Assembly (NCBI GenBank): GCA_905192745.1
Contig: CAJJLZ010000003.1
Span: forward strand, 83,122-147,121
DNA from: an uncultured Oscillospiraceae bacterium
GTDB taxonomy: Bacteria > Bacillota > Clostridia > Oscillospirales > Acutalibacteraceae
Length of the DNA stretch: 64,000 bases
Direction: 5' to 3'
Part shown: positions 8,348 to 16,457 of the stretch, in pieces
How the letters are laid out: the number at the start of each line of letters is the position of its first letter
Position numbering within the stretch: the stretch's first letter is position 1
Program-made: the position numbers and the translations under genes
The notes under the pieces: model-generated
What the model was told of the DNA's origin: nothing
What the model saw: only the letters and a program-made list of their open reading frames with translations
Database searches by the model: none

Positions 8348-9055
8348 TTATTTGGATACTGTCGTCGGTTTCTTTTGTTCGGAGGGTTCCGCTCCGTCGT
8401 CCGCTTTTTTCATCTGCTGCCGGATAGTATTTCCAAAATATCCCGCGATAAACCGGAGTCCGGCCCACACGAGCCGCAGCGGGATACTATGCAGCCTCGC
8501 CTCCGCGCGAACCTCTCCCTTTTCCCGCAGAAAATCGGGAGCGACCGCAATCTCCTTCCGGCGAACCCGCATCACGGTTTCCAGCACCGCCAGCGCGGGA
8601 TACACCCCGGCGCAGACTTTGCCGTAATCGGTCGCCGTTTCCGCCGCTTCCTCCGACGCGACGATGACCGTCAGCGTCAGCCTGTCCACCGTGACCGCGG
8701 CCAGCGCCCGCTTGGCTGCGGTCCCCGCCAGTTTCGCCGTTTCCGCGAGCATCCGGGCTGCGCCCAGCGGGCCTTCCTCCTGAAGCAGAAGCTCCAACTG
8801 AGAAAGCTCTTTTTTTCCCTCGGAAACCGCCGCTTTCTCCGCTTCCTTTTTTACCTTCCGCCGTTTTTTCTTCTTTTTCCGGCCGGCGGGACGGGGATAC
8901 AGGGCGAAGGAAAGGAAAAGATACCGCACCCGAATCCACAGCTTCCCGTCGAACCCCGCCTTCAGATGCACCGGGATCAAAAGGAGAAGCAGCAGCAGGG
9001 CGAGAAGACCGAGAAGGACGTATACTATATACAAAAGGATAGTCAGAACGATCAA
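8348..9055 (-). CDS. DUF2953 membrane-anchored protein
   Basis: A 235-residue protein with one strong N-terminal transmembrane segment (about residues 1-27, VLLGLLALLLLLLLIPVHL), followed by a short beta-like region (FDGKLWIRVRYLFLSF), a strongly basic stretch (residues 58-75, Lys/Arg runs) and a soluble domain. The pattern matches DUF2953, a family found beside ytfJ in spore formers; the molecular function is unknown. The frame opens with TTG at 9055, 10 bases after the scpB stop. It forms one operon with scpA, scpB and ytfJ. Confidence 0.82.
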   Translation of the reverse strand: MIVLTILLYIVYVLLGLLALLLLLLLIPVHLKAGFDGKLWIRVRYLFLSFALYPRPAGRKKKKKRRKVKKEAEKAAVSEGKKELSQLELLLQEEGPLGAARMLAETAKLAGTAAKRALAAVTVDRLTLTVIVASEEAAETATDYGKVCAGVYPALAVLETVMRVRRKEIAVAPDFLREKGEVRAEARLHSIPLRLVWAGLRFIAGYFGNTIRQQMKKADDGAEPSEQKKPTTVSK

Positions 9056-9065
9056 AGGGCAGCCC

Positions 9066-9698
9066 TCATTCCGCGTTTTCTGCGTTGTCCTGGTTCTCCG
9101 GGGATTCGGCAGACGAAGCCGGTCCCGCTATGGCGGCGTTGTCCTCGATCACCTCGTCGAGCGTGGTCTCCTGCATACCGTTCTCTTCCTTCTGCGGCAG
9201 AGGCGGCAGTTCTTCCAGCGAAGAGAGACCAAAGCAGCGGAGGAAATCCGGCGTGGTGCCGTACAGCAGCGGACGGCCGGGCAGTTCCAGCCTTCCCTTT
9301 TCCTCCACCAGATTCTTGGCGACCAGCCCCTGCACCACCGCGCCGCAGTCCACCCCGCGCACCTGATCGATAAACGCGCGGGTCACCGGCTGGTTGTAGG
9401 CGACGATCGCCAGCGTTTCCATCGCCGCCTGAGAAAGGGGTGTGTTCCGGCGGATATCCAGCGCCTTGCGGATATAATCCGCGTAACTGCTTTTGGTGCA
9501 CATCTGGTACTGGTCCCCCAGCCGGACGATCAGCAGACCGCCCGAACGGGTATTGACCTCCTGCATCAGGTCGTCGGCCAGCCGGACGGTAGTTTCCTCA
9601 TCCAGTTCAAGCACCTCCGCCAGCCGGGACGCCGCGATCGGCTCGCCGCTGGCGAACAGCACCGCTTCCACCGCCGCCTGGTATTGTTTGATTTCCAT
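9066..9698 (-). CDS. scpB: Segregation and condensation protein B
   Basis: The 210-residue ScpB kleisin partner, which with ScpA and SMC compacts and segregates the chromosome. It contains two winged-helix domains. Typical ScpB segments are VEAVLFASGEPI at the N-terminus, LSQAAMETLAIVAYNQPVTR in the middle, and RGVDCGAVVQGLVAKNLVEE with LLYGTTPDFLRCFGL towards the end. The last 45 residues are acidic and low in complexity. It follows scpA by 38 bases, the normal order. Confidence 0.95.
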   Translation of the reverse strand: MEIKQYQAAVEAVLFASGEPIAASRLAEVLELDEETTVRLADDLMQEVNTRSGGLLIVRLGDQYQMCTKSSYADYIRKALDIRRNTPLSQAAMETLAIVAYNQPVTRAFIDQVRGVDCGAVVQGLVAKNLVEEKGRLELPGRPLLYGTTPDFLRCFGLSSLEELPPLPQKEENGMQETTLDEVIEDNAAIAGPASSAESPENQDNAENAE

Positions 9699-9736
9699 CC
9701 TCTTTCATCACCCTCCGTTGTCCGCTCTCCGGTTCC

Positions 9737-10507
9737 CTATTCCGCCCACAGGGGCTCCCCATCCGGGGAAAAATCCGACGGTTCCTCCCCGTCCCGCCGG
9801 CCCGCTTCTCCCGTCATCCGCACCGCCTGTTCCCGGCCCTCGCCTTCCACCCGGATGCGCTTGGCCTTGACCAGCTCCAGCAGAGCGAGAAAGGTCGCCA
9901 CCAGCTCGGACTTGCTTCCGGCCTGTTCGAACAGGGAATCGTAAGTCACCACGTTCCGCCGGTAAAGGCGGCGCAGCACATAGATGATCTTGGAGGACAC
10001 CGACACGATCTTCCGGGAAACAATGCCGCTGAACGCCTGAACCGGGGGCGGCATACGCCGCTTGCCCCGGCCGGCCGCCGCCAGATACGCGTCCAGCATG
10101 GTCTCCTTCGGATGAACGCGGCGATAGGTCAGGTCGGGCGAAATCTCCGCCGGTTCCCTGGTGAACAGGTCGCCGCCGATATTCCGCGCGGCGAGGCGGC
10201 GGGCCGCCTCCTGACAGAGCTGGTATTCGATCAGCTCCCCGCTCAGCTCCCGGCGAAGCTCCTCCGCCTCCTCGTGTCTGGGCAGCAGCATGGAGGACTT
10301 GATGTGCACCAGCCGGGCGGCCATTTCCAGAAATTCGGTCGCCACATCCAGATCGGCTTCCTTCCATTCGTTGATGGCGGCCATATACTGATCCAGCAGT
10401 TCAGCAATCGGAATGTCGTAGATATTCAGTTTGTGCTTCTGTACCAGATGCAGCAGCAGATCCAGCGGCCCCTCGAAGCTCGGCAGCCGGTAGGATATCG
10501 TCTCCAT
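9737..10507 (-). CDS. scpA: Segregation and condensation protein A (kleisin)
   Basis: The 256-residue ScpA kleisin that bridges SMC heads. It opens with the diagnostic FEGPLDLLLHLVQKHKLNIY motif and DIPIAELLDQYM; the mid region has LEMAARLVHIKSSMLLP; the C-terminal winged helix has NVVTYDSLFEQAGSKSELVATFLALLEL, the part that binds an SMC head. GGAGGGG lies before the ATG. Downstream are scpB and the DUF2953/ytfJ genes; upstream is an M50 protease on the same strand. Confidence 0.95.
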   Translation of the reverse strand: METISYRLPSFEGPLDLLLHLVQKHKLNIYDIPIAELLDQYMAAINEWKEADLDVATEFLEMAARLVHIKSSMLLPRHEEAEELRRELSGELIEYQLCQEAARRLAARNIGGDLFTREPAEISPDLTYRRVHPKETMLDAYLAAAGRGKRRMPPPVQAFSGIVSRKIVSVSSKIIYVLRRLYRRNVVTYDSLFEQAGSKSELVATFLALLELVKAKRIRVEGEGREQAVRMTGEAGRRDGEEPSDFSPDGEPLWAE

Positions 10508-10528
10508 GCGCGTCCCCTCCGGCTTTCA

Positions 10529-11197
10529 CTAAAACATCAGAATCTGAAAGAAAAAGTTGAAAATGCCGCCTGCCAGAAAACTGATCGGCCGGGACAGCGC
10601 GCCGGAAAACACCAGCAGCATAACCGCCATGGTGATGTACATCTGATACCGGTCCACGAAATAGGACCATTTGGGCGGCAGAATATTGGCCACGATCCGG
10701 AACCCGTCCAGCGGCGGAATGGGAAGAAGGTTGAAGATTGCCAGACCGACGTTGATCCAGGCGAATTCGTAGAAAAAGATATAGGCGATCGTCAGCGCCA
10801 GACCCGCGGGCAATACCGCATAAAAAACGCGCAGGACGGCGAGGGAAAGAAAGGCCATCAGCAGGTTGGACGCCGGGCCGGCCAACGCGGTCAGCGCCAT
10901 TCCCGTCTTATAATTGCGGAAATTGAGGGGGTTCACCGGCACCGGCTTGGCATAGCCTACGCCGAACAGGAAAATCATCAGCGTTCCCATAATATCCAGA
11001 TGAGCGAACGGATTGAGGGTCAGCCGGCCGTTCCACCGGGCGGTATGGTCTCCCAGCTTGTCCGCCGCAAAGCCATGCGCCAGCTCGTGCACCGGCAGCG
11101 CCAGCAGTATCACCATAGCATACGACAAAAAGGTAAACAACAGCCACTCAAAGGACATCTCACCAAGCCGCAGCCGCTCAACAAACTCCATTAACAT
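10529..11197 (-). CDS. Site-2 protease family (M50) membrane metalloprotease
   Basis: A polytopic intramembrane zinc metalloprotease of about 222 residues. The HExxH zinc motif is in LALPVHELAHGFAADKLGD, and the second metal motif is in NLLPIPPLDGFR. Four to six hydrophobic segments are visible. The family is the short YwhC/Rv-type group that lacks a PDZ domain; the substrate is unknown. The start is placed at the ATG at 11197 because AAGGAG lies 8 bases upstream; the frame opens 16 codons earlier with a basic stretch that lacks a ribosome site. It heads the scpAB operon, a conserved position in Clostridia. Confidence 0.88.
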   Translation of the reverse strand: MLMEFVERLRLGEMSFEWLLFTFLSYAMVILLALPVHELAHGFAADKLGDHTARWNGRLTLNPFAHLDIMGTLMIFLFGVGYAKPVPVNPLNFRNYKTGMALTALAGPASNLLMAFLSLAVLRVFYAVLPAGLALTIAYIFFYEFAWINVGLAIFNLLPIPPLDGFRIVANILPPKWSYFVDRYQMYITMAVMLLVFSGALSRPISFLAGGIFNFFFQILMF

Positions 11198-11382
11198 AGC
11201 GCCGACTCCTTCAACGCGGCGGCGAAACGCCGTCCGCTTTTTCAATCAAATTCAAAAGCCGCCGTTTTCCGGCTGCTTTATATCAATTATAGTATTATAC
11301 TGGAAATGCGGCCGGAATACAAGCGTTCCCGGCTTTCCTTCGTGAGAATTCAAGCTTTTTTAACATCTGCGGAAAAAAAGCC

Positions 11383-11411
11383 TTGATTTCCGCGGGTAAA
11401 TCTGCTAATAT
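11383..11411 (+). promoter_or_regulatory. Probable rpmB promoter
   Basis: TTGATT (11383-11388) and TAATAT (11406-11411) are spaced by 17 bases and lie about 75 bases before rpmB. The match to the consensus is good but not perfect. Confidence 0.5.
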
Positions 11412-11486
11412 ACTATCTGTTGACTTAAAGGACGGGCCAGTCCCGCTCCATAGCAGCGTTCTTTTCGTAAAGGAGGTGCAGACCCT

Positions 11487-11675
11487 ATGGCTAAATGTGA
11501 TATCTGCGGAAAGAGTGTTACCTTCGGTATTCAGGTTTCCCACTCCCACAGACGCTCCAATCGTACCTGGAAGCCCAACATCCGCCGTGTCAAGGCAGTG
11601 GTGGACGGTTCGCCGAAGCGTATCTATGCCTGCACCCGTTGCTTGCGTTCGGGTAAGGTTACCCGCGCTGTCTGA
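11487..11675 (+). CDS. rpmB: 50S ribosomal protein L28
   Basis: A 62-residue bL28 ribosomal protein. It starts MAKCDICGKSVTFG, and the SHSHRRSNRTWKPNI segment is diagnostic. Two Cys pairs (CDIC and CTRC) form the zinc ribbon of the zinc-binding form of L28. A perfect AAAGGAGGTG ribosome site precedes the ATG. It is monocistronic: its own promoter lies upstream and a strong hairpin terminator follows. It is divergent from the scpAB operon, as in many Firmicutes. Confidence 0.97.
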   Translation: MAKCDICGKSVTFGIQVSHSHRRSNRTWKPNIRRVKAVVDGSPKRIYACTRCLRSGKVTRAV

Positions 11676-11720
11676 GTTTCGTAACCGGAACCGTCATGCG
11701 ACAGCGGCTTTACAGTGTCG

Positions 11721-11760
11721 AAAACAGCCCGTTTGCTTTGCCGCAGACGGGCTGTTTTGT
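11721..11760 (+). terminator. Rho-independent terminator after rpmB
   Basis: A perfect 12-bp stem (AAAACAGCCCGT at 11721-11732, complement at 11747-11758) flanks a 14-base loop, with T-rich sequence at the end of the right arm. It lies 45 bases after the rpmB stop. Confidence 0.85.
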
Positions 11761-11965
11761 CTATAAGACCGCTCCGGAGCGATTGCCAACCGCCCCGCTG
11801 TGCGATATAATGAATCCGTCAAAGCCGGGAATGCGGATACCGGGGCAAAAGAGGAGAAAACAACGGCGCAAATTCCGGCAGTCGTTTTCCGGCGAATCCG
11901 GGTATACTGTCGTTTGAAAGACATGCCGGCAGACGTTTTCCCCTTTCCGCCTTTCCGCGGGAAGG

Positions 11966-12185
11966 GCCGCCGGATAAGGTCCGCACAGAACCAAGCTGGG
12001 CGGCTTGCGGCATGAGGAAAACGGTGGAAAAATGCCGGCAGGCATTTTTAATTGCGCCGCCGGATAAGGTCCGCACAGAACCAAGCTGGGCGGCTTGCGG
12101 CATGAGAGAAACGGTGGGAAAATGCCGACAGGCATTTTTAATTGCGCCGCCGGATAAGGTCCGCACAGAACCAGACTGGGCGGCG
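11966..12185 (+). repeat. Tandem 90-bp direct repeat, 2.4 copies
   Basis: A 90-base unit is repeated head to tail from 11966, 12056 and 12146. The first two copies differ at only a few positions and the third is cut after about 40 bases, 20 bases before the ppa start. Each complete unit holds a small terminator-like hairpin (AAAATGCC, 4-base loop, GGCATTTTT) and a GCCGCC ... GGCGGC pairing. The repeats could act in the ppa leader as transcribed structures. The preceding bases (11761-11965) show no gene. Confidence 0.9.
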
Positions 12186-12205
12186 CTATGGGAAGGACGA
12201 GCTTT

Positions 12206-12745
12206 ATGAACATCTGGCACGATATCAGCCCTGACTGCATCCAACCGGAAAATTTTACCGCGGTGATCGAAATCCCGAAAGGCGGAAAGAATAAATACGA
12301 GATGGACAAAGCCACCGGCTTGCTGCGTCTGGACCGGGTGCTGTACACCGCCACGCACTATCCCGCCAACTATGGATTTATCCCCCGCACCTATGCGGAC
12401 GACGGCGACCCGCTGGATGTTCTGGTTCTCTGTCAGGAATCCATCGTGCCGATGACGCTGGTGCAGTGCTACCCCATCGGGGTTGTCAAAATGGTGGACG
12501 ACGAAAGCACCGATGAAAAGATTATCGCCGTCCCCTTCCGGGATCCTTCCCTCTCCTGCTACAGCGATATTGCGGAGCTGCCCGCCCACACCTTCGACGA
12601 AATCCAGCATTTCTTCACCGTCTATAAATCGCTGGAAGGCAAGCAGACAGTGGTGAAGGAAGCGCTCGGGCGCAAGGAGGCGGTGGATATCATCCGCTAC
12701 TGCATGGACGAATACGAAAAATATTACTGCGGCAAACGGTTCTGA
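12206..12745 (+). CDS. ppa: Inorganic pyrophosphatase (family I)
   Basis: A 179-residue soluble family I pyrophosphatase that hydrolyses PPi to two phosphates, pulling biosynthetic reactions forward. Diagnostic features are IEIPKGGKNKYEMDK near the N-terminus, ATHYPANYGFIPRTYADDGD, and the metal-binding DGDPLDVLVL motif with its three aspartates. The start is set to the ATG at 12206 (MNIWHD): AAGGA lies 8 bases before it, while the in-frame ATG at 12188 has none. The gene follows tandem 90-bp repeats and is followed 31 bases later by the nicotinamidase gene. A link between PPi removal and the NAD-salvage enzymes downstream (which release PPi) would make sense. Confidence 0.95.
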   Translation: MNIWHDISPDCIQPENFTAVIEIPKGGKNKYEMDKATGLLRLDRVLYTATHYPANYGFIPRTYADDGDPLDVLVLCQESIVPMTLVQCYPIGVVKMVDDESTDEKIIAVPFRDPSLSCYSDIAELPAHTFDEIQHFFTVYKSLEGKQTVVKEALGRKEAVDIIRYCMDEYEKYYCGKRF

Positions 12746-12776
12746 CCGGCCGCCGGATGAAAAGGAGCGAACGGAC

Positions 12777-13469
12777 ATGCTTCTCATGGAAAAAGACGCC
12801 TTTTTGTCCCAGACGCGGGACGCCATGGCCGGATTCTACGACGAACTGACCGCCCTTCCGGACATAGCCCTATCCTCCCTTGACCCGAAAACAACGGCGC
12901 TGATCGTGGTGGATATGGTCAACGGCTTCGCACGGGAAGGCGCCCTCGCCAGCCCACGGGTCGGCGCCATGGCCGGAGAGATTGCCGCCCTGACCGAAGC
13001 CTGCCGGCGCAAAGGCTTCCCCGTGGCCGCCTTTGCCGACACCCATACCGCGGACAGTCTGGAGCTTGTCTCCTATCCCCCGCACTGCCTGCGCGGGACG
13101 GAGGAAGCGCAGCTCGTCCCCGAACTGCAAACCGCCGCCGCCATGGACGCGCCGGGAAGCTTTTCGCTGATCGAAAAAAATTCCACCAACGGCTTTCTGG
13201 AGCCGGTGTTCGACCTCTGGCGGCGGGAAAATCCCGGCATATCCACCTATCTGGTGGTGGGAGACTGCACCGATATCTGCATCCACCAGTTCGCCCTGAC
13301 CGCGAAAACGTATCATAACGCGCGGAACAAACCTCTGCGGGTTCTGATTCCCACCGCGCTGGTGGACACCTTTGATTCCCCCGGACATCCCGCCGACACA
13401 ATGAACGCGGCGGCGCTGCTCTTTCTGCGTGCGGGCGGTGTGGAGCTCTGCCGTTCGATCATCCGCTGA
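12777..13469 (+). CDS. pncA: Isochorismatase-family hydrolase, probable nicotinamidase
   Basis: A 230-residue cysteine hydrolase of the isochorismatase superfamily. The catalytic triad can be seen: Asp in TALIVVDMVNGF, Lys in SLIEKNSTNGF, and Cys in VVGDCTDICIHQFAL; the DTHTADS segment is where the metal ligands of nicotinamidases lie. Nicotinamidase converts nicotinamide to nicotinate, and the next gene (34 bases on) is nicotinate phosphoribosyltransferase, which uses that product; the pairing strongly supports the call. AAGGAG lies 9 bases before the ATG. The symbol is by context. Confidence 0.85.
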   Translation: MLLMEKDAFLSQTRDAMAGFYDELTALPDIALSSLDPKTTALIVVDMVNGFAREGALASPRVGAMAGEIAALTEACRRKGFPVAAFADTHTADSLELVSYPPHCLRGTEEAQLVPELQTAAAMDAPGSFSLIEKNSTNGFLEPVFDLWRRENPGISTYLVVGDCTDICIHQFALTAKTYHNARNKPLRVLIPTALVDTFDSPGHPADTMNAAALLFLRAGGVELCRSIIR

Positions 13470-13503
13470 CGTCTGACTTTTCAGGAAAGGATCTGTTCCG
13501 TTT

Positions 13504-14970
13504 ATGAACACCCCTGTGTACACGTCCCGTTTCGGGAAGGAAAACCTCACCCTTTTGACCGATTTTTATGAACTGACCATGGCCAACGGCTTTTTTCAGG
13601 ACGGAAGAGCCGATCAGACCGCGTATTTTGACATGTTCTTCCGCCGGATTCCGGACGGCGGCGGACTGGCGATCATGGCCGGCGTCGCTCAGGTGATCGA
13701 GTATCTGGAAAACCTCTCCTTCACCGAGGAGGATATCGAATATCTCCGCTCCAAGTCCCTGTTCAGCGAGGAATTTCTGGATTATCTGCGGCATTTCCGT
13801 TTTGCCTGCGATGTCTGGGCGGTGCCGGAGGGAACGCCTATTTTCCCGCACGAACCGATCGTAACCGTCCGCGGCCCGGTGGTGCAGGCTCAGTTTATTG
13901 AAACCATGATACTGCTTGCCGTCAACCATCAGACGCTGATTGCCACCAAAGCCAACCGGATTGTCCGCGCTTCTCAGGGGCGGGCGGTGATGGAATTCGG
14001 CTCCCGCCGGGCGCAGGGATACGACGGCGCGGTCTACGGCGCGCGGGCCACCTATATCGGCGGCTGCGCGGGCACCGCCTGCACCATTGCCGACCGGGAG
14101 TTCGACATCCCCGCCCTCGGCACCATGGCCCACAGCTGGGTCCAGCTCTTCGACAGCGAACTGGACGCCTTTCGCGTCTATGCGCGGGAGTATCCCCAGT
14201 CCTGCACCCTGCTGGTAGACACCTACAGCACACTGAAGTCGGGTATTCCGAACGCCATCCGGGTATTCAATGAGGAGCTTCTCCCCCGCGGCTTCCGGCC
14301 GAAGGGGGTGCGGATCGATTCGGGCGACATCACCTACCTGAGCAAAAAGGCCCGCAAAATGCTGGACGAAGCCGGCTTCCCCGATTGCAAAATCACCGCC
14401 TCCAACTCGCTGGACGAATACATCATCCGGGATATGATTCAGCAGGGCGCCTGTGTGGACAGCTTCGGAGTGGGCGAGCGGATGATTACCGCCGCGAGCG
14501 ACCCGGTATTCGGCGGGGTATACAAGCTCGCCGCCGTGGAGATCGACGGAAAAATCGTTCCCCGCATCAAGGTCAGTGAAAACGTGACCAAGATCACCAA
14601 TCCCTGCTTCAAAAAACTCTGGCGGCTGTACGACCGGGAAAGCGGCAAAGCCATCGCGGACGTGATGACCCTGCGGGACGAAGTAATTGACGACACCAGA
14701 CCGTATGTCCTGTTTGATCCCGAGCACATCTGGAAGAGAAAGACGGTGGAGAATTTTCAGGCGAAGGAGCTGCAGGTTCCCCTCTTCCTGAACGGGAAAA
14801 AGGTTTACGAATCCCCCGATATCGAGACCATCCGCGCTTACTGCGCGGAACAGATCGACACCATGTGGGATGAAGTCCTCCGTTTTGAAAATCCCCATCG
14901 GTATTATGTCGATCTCTCCCAGCCTCTGTGGGATGAAAAGCAGCGCCTGCTGTGCGAATACGGCGGCTGA
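13504..14970 (+). CDS. pncB: Nicotinate phosphoribosyltransferase
   Basis: A 488-residue NAPRTase that makes nicotinate mononucleotide from nicotinate and PRPP in the Preiss-Handler NAD salvage route. The N-terminal LLTDFYELTMANGFF is the family signature; EFGSRRAQGYDGAV carries the substrate-binding Arg; GTMAHSWVQ holds the histidine that is phosphorylated during ATP-coupled turnover; VRIDSGDITYLSKKARK and DSFGVGERMITA form the phosphoribosyl-binding barrel. Its length matches the bacterial family. It follows the nicotinamidase and is closed by a strong terminator, so ppa-pncA-pncB may be one transcript. Confidence 0.96.
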   Translation: MNTPVYTSRFGKENLTLLTDFYELTMANGFFQDGRADQTAYFDMFFRRIPDGGGLAIMAGVAQVIEYLENLSFTEEDIEYLRSKSLFSEEFLDYLRHFRFACDVWAVPEGTPIFPHEPIVTVRGPVVQAQFIETMILLAVNHQTLIATKANRIVRASQGRAVMEFGSRRAQGYDGAVYGARATYIGGCAGTACTIADREFDIPALGTMAHSWVQLFDSELDAFRVYAREYPQSCTLLVDTYSTLKSGIPNAIRVFNEELLPRGFRPKGVRIDSGDITYLSKKARKMLDEAGFPDCKITASNSLDEYIIRDMIQQGACVDSFGVGERMITAASDPVFGGVYKLAAVEIDGKIVPRIKVSENVTKITNPCFKKLWRLYDRESGKAIADVMTLRDEVIDDTRPYVLFDPEHIWKRKTVENFQAKELQVPLFLNGKKVYESPDIETIRAYCAEQIDTMWDEVLRFENPHRYYVDLSQPLWDEKQRLLCEYGG

Positions 14971-15004
14971 ATCCGTCGTTTCCCCCGCCTCAAAACCGTT
15001 CCCG

Positions 15005-15038
15005 TCTGCCGGATGTCCTGACATCCGGCAGATTTTTT
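15005..15038 (+). terminator. Rho-independent terminator after pncB
   Basis: A 12-bp perfect stem (TCTGCCGGATGT / ACATCCGGCAGA) with a 4-base loop is followed by a run of six T. It lies 35 bases after the pncB stop. Confidence 0.93.
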
Positions 15039-15219
15039 GCGTTCGGCTCCCTCATATACCGCCGCGTACTCCGGATACAGACCCATTCCCGGAAATAAAG
15101 GCGATAAACCGGTAACCGGACTGCACAGGCAGACGCGTTTCCTTACTCGTCTACTCATTCTCTACTCGTCGAAAACTTTCTCCCGTTCGGAGAATTTTGG
15201 AAAAATCCGAAATTTTCTC

Positions 15220-15271
15220 TTGACAAACCGCATCCGGACGGATATACTGTAATTGTAATCAATACAAAATT
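15220..15271 (+). promoter_or_regulatory. Promoter with PerR/Fur-type operator
   Basis: TTGACA (15220-15225) and TATACT (15243-15248) are 17 bases apart. Immediately downstream, ATTGTAATCAATACAAA (15252-15268) is an inverted repeat (TTGTA ... TACAA) resembling a Per/Fur box, placed where bound repressor would block RNA polymerase. This suggests autoregulation of the Fur-family gene 40 bases on. Confidence 0.8.
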
Positions 15272-15310
15272 TTATCGATTCCAGAACGAGGGGAGGAATC
15301 ACTGGAACCC

Positions 15311-15745
15311 ATGGACACCATGAACATGACGAATCATCAGAAACTGGCGGCGATACTGTCCTCGCACGGCGTTCGGCCTACACAGCAGCGCATTGCCGTC
15401 TATGATTATCTGCTGAAACACCATACCCACCCCTCGGCGGATATCATTTATTCCGCGCTTTCTAAAGAATATCCAGTGTTTTCCCGCACAACGATCTACA
15501 ATTCTCTGAACGTCCTGCTGGAGGCAAAATTGATCCGCGCGGTCAATATCAGCGCGGAAGAACAGCGTTTCGACGGTAACACGGCCGATCATGGACATTT
15601 TCGCTGTGTAGACTGCGGTGAAATCTACGATTTTGCCATCGACTCCAAAGCGCTGCACGCCTTCTGTCCCCCGGAATTCCGGGAGGAACAGGGCGACCTC
15701 TTTTTCACCGGCCATTGCCCCCGCTGCCGGCCAGCGGCCCATTAA
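15311..15745 (+). CDS. perR: Fur-family regulator, PerR-like
   Basis: A 144-residue Fur/PerR-type metal-dependent repressor. The N-terminal winged helix (LSSHGVRPTQQRIAVYDYLL, then SRTTIYNSLNVLLEAKLI as recognition helix) is followed by the dimerisation domain with the HGHFRCVDCGEIYDF segment. Two CxxC pairs (CVDC and CPRC) form the structural zinc site. A PerR-like box overlaps its promoter, and a peroxide-reducing rerubrerythrin follows 51 bases later, which favours a peroxide sensor over an iron regulator. The ribosome site GGAGG is 14 bases from this ATG; an in-frame CTG at 15302 would be closer, so the start is not fully settled. Confidence 0.88.
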   Translation: MDTMNMTNHQKLAAILSSHGVRPTQQRIAVYDYLLKHHTHPSADIIYSALSKEYPVFSRTTIYNSLNVLLEAKLIRAVNISAEEQRFDGNTADHGHFRCVDCGEIYDFAIDSKALHAFCPPEFREEQGDLFFTGHCPRCRPAAH

Positions 15746-15796
15746 TCTGTCTGTCCTTATTGAGGTCATTTATATTAAACTTGGGAGGAAACAAAA

Positions 15797-16384
15797 ATGA
15801 AAAAGTATGTCTGCCTGATCTGCGGCTATGTCCATGAAGGGGATTCCGCCCCGGCTGTATGTCCCGTCTGCGGCGCCACTGCCGACAAGTTTAAGGAAAT
15901 GGGCGAAGCCGCTCCGGCTTCCGCGCCTTCCGCTCCGGCAAAAGCCTCCAGTGAACGCGTATGGGCCGATGAGCACCGCGTAGGTATCGCCAAGGGCCTG
16001 GACGCCGAGGTCGTGGAAATGCTCCGCGCAAATTTCAACGGCGAGTGCTCCGAAGTGGGTATGTATCTGGCCATGTCCCGTGTCGCGCACCGGGAGGGCT
16101 ATCCGGAAATCGGTCTGTACTGGGAGAAGGCCGCTTATGAAGAGGCCGAGCACGCCGCGAAGTTCGCCGAACTTCTGGGAGAAGTCGTGACCGACAGCAC
16201 GCAGAAGAATCTGCAGATGCGCGTAGAAGCGGAGTGCGGCGCCACCGAGGGCAAGATGCAGCTGGCCAGAAAGGCCAAGGAACTGGGCTATGACGCCGTC
16301 CACGACACCGTGCATGAGATGGCTAAGGACGAAGCCCGTCACGGCAAAGCCTTCGAGGGCCTGCTCAACCGATATTTCAAGTAA
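15797..16384 (+). CDS. Reverse-type rubrerythrin (peroxidase)
   Basis: A 195-residue non-haem diiron peroxidase of the reverse rubrerythrin type: the rubredoxin-like FeS4 domain is at the N-terminus (CLIC at about residues 5-8 and CPVC at about 22-25) and the ferritin-like four-helix domain follows after an Ala/Ser/Pro linker. Diiron ligands are visible in NGECSEVGMYL, YEEAEHAAKFAELLG and MAKDEARHGKAFEGL. In clostridia such proteins reduce hydrogen peroxide with electrons from NADH via small redox carriers and are derepressed by loss of PerR. The gene sits directly downstream of the PerR-like gene and ends at a strong terminator. Confidence 0.95.
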   Translation: MKKYVCLICGYVHEGDSAPAVCPVCGATADKFKEMGEAAPASAPSAPAKASSERVWADEHRVGIAKGLDAEVVEMLRANFNGECSEVGMYLAMSRVAHREGYPEIGLYWEKAAYEEAEHAAKFAELLGEVVTDSTQKNLQMRVEAECGATEGKMQLARKAKELGYDAVHDTVHEMAKDEARHGKAFEGLLNRYFK

Positions 16385-16404
16385 GTCCGTCTTGCGGCTT
16401 TTAA

Positions 16405-16441
16405 AAGGATATGCTATCATGACGATAGCATATCCTTTTTG
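16405..16441 (+). terminator. Rho-independent terminator after rubrerythrin
   Basis: A stem AAAGGATATGCTATC / GATAGCATATCCTTT with a short ATGAC loop is followed by TT and sits 20 bases past the stop. Much of the stem is A-T paired but it is long and perfect. Confidence 0.9.
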
Positions 16442-16457
16442 TTTGAGGTGAAATGAA

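Noticed and set aside
7811..9373. A 520-codon plus-strand open frame
   Set aside because: It is antisense to ytfJ, the DUF2953 gene and scpB; His/Arg-rich shadow.
11966..12185. CRISPR array
   Set aside because: The repeats are contiguous 90-base units with no unique spacers and no cas genes nearby.
13459..15024. A 521-codon minus-strand open frame
   Set aside because: It is antisense to nicotinate phosphoribosyltransferase, whose motifs are unambiguous.
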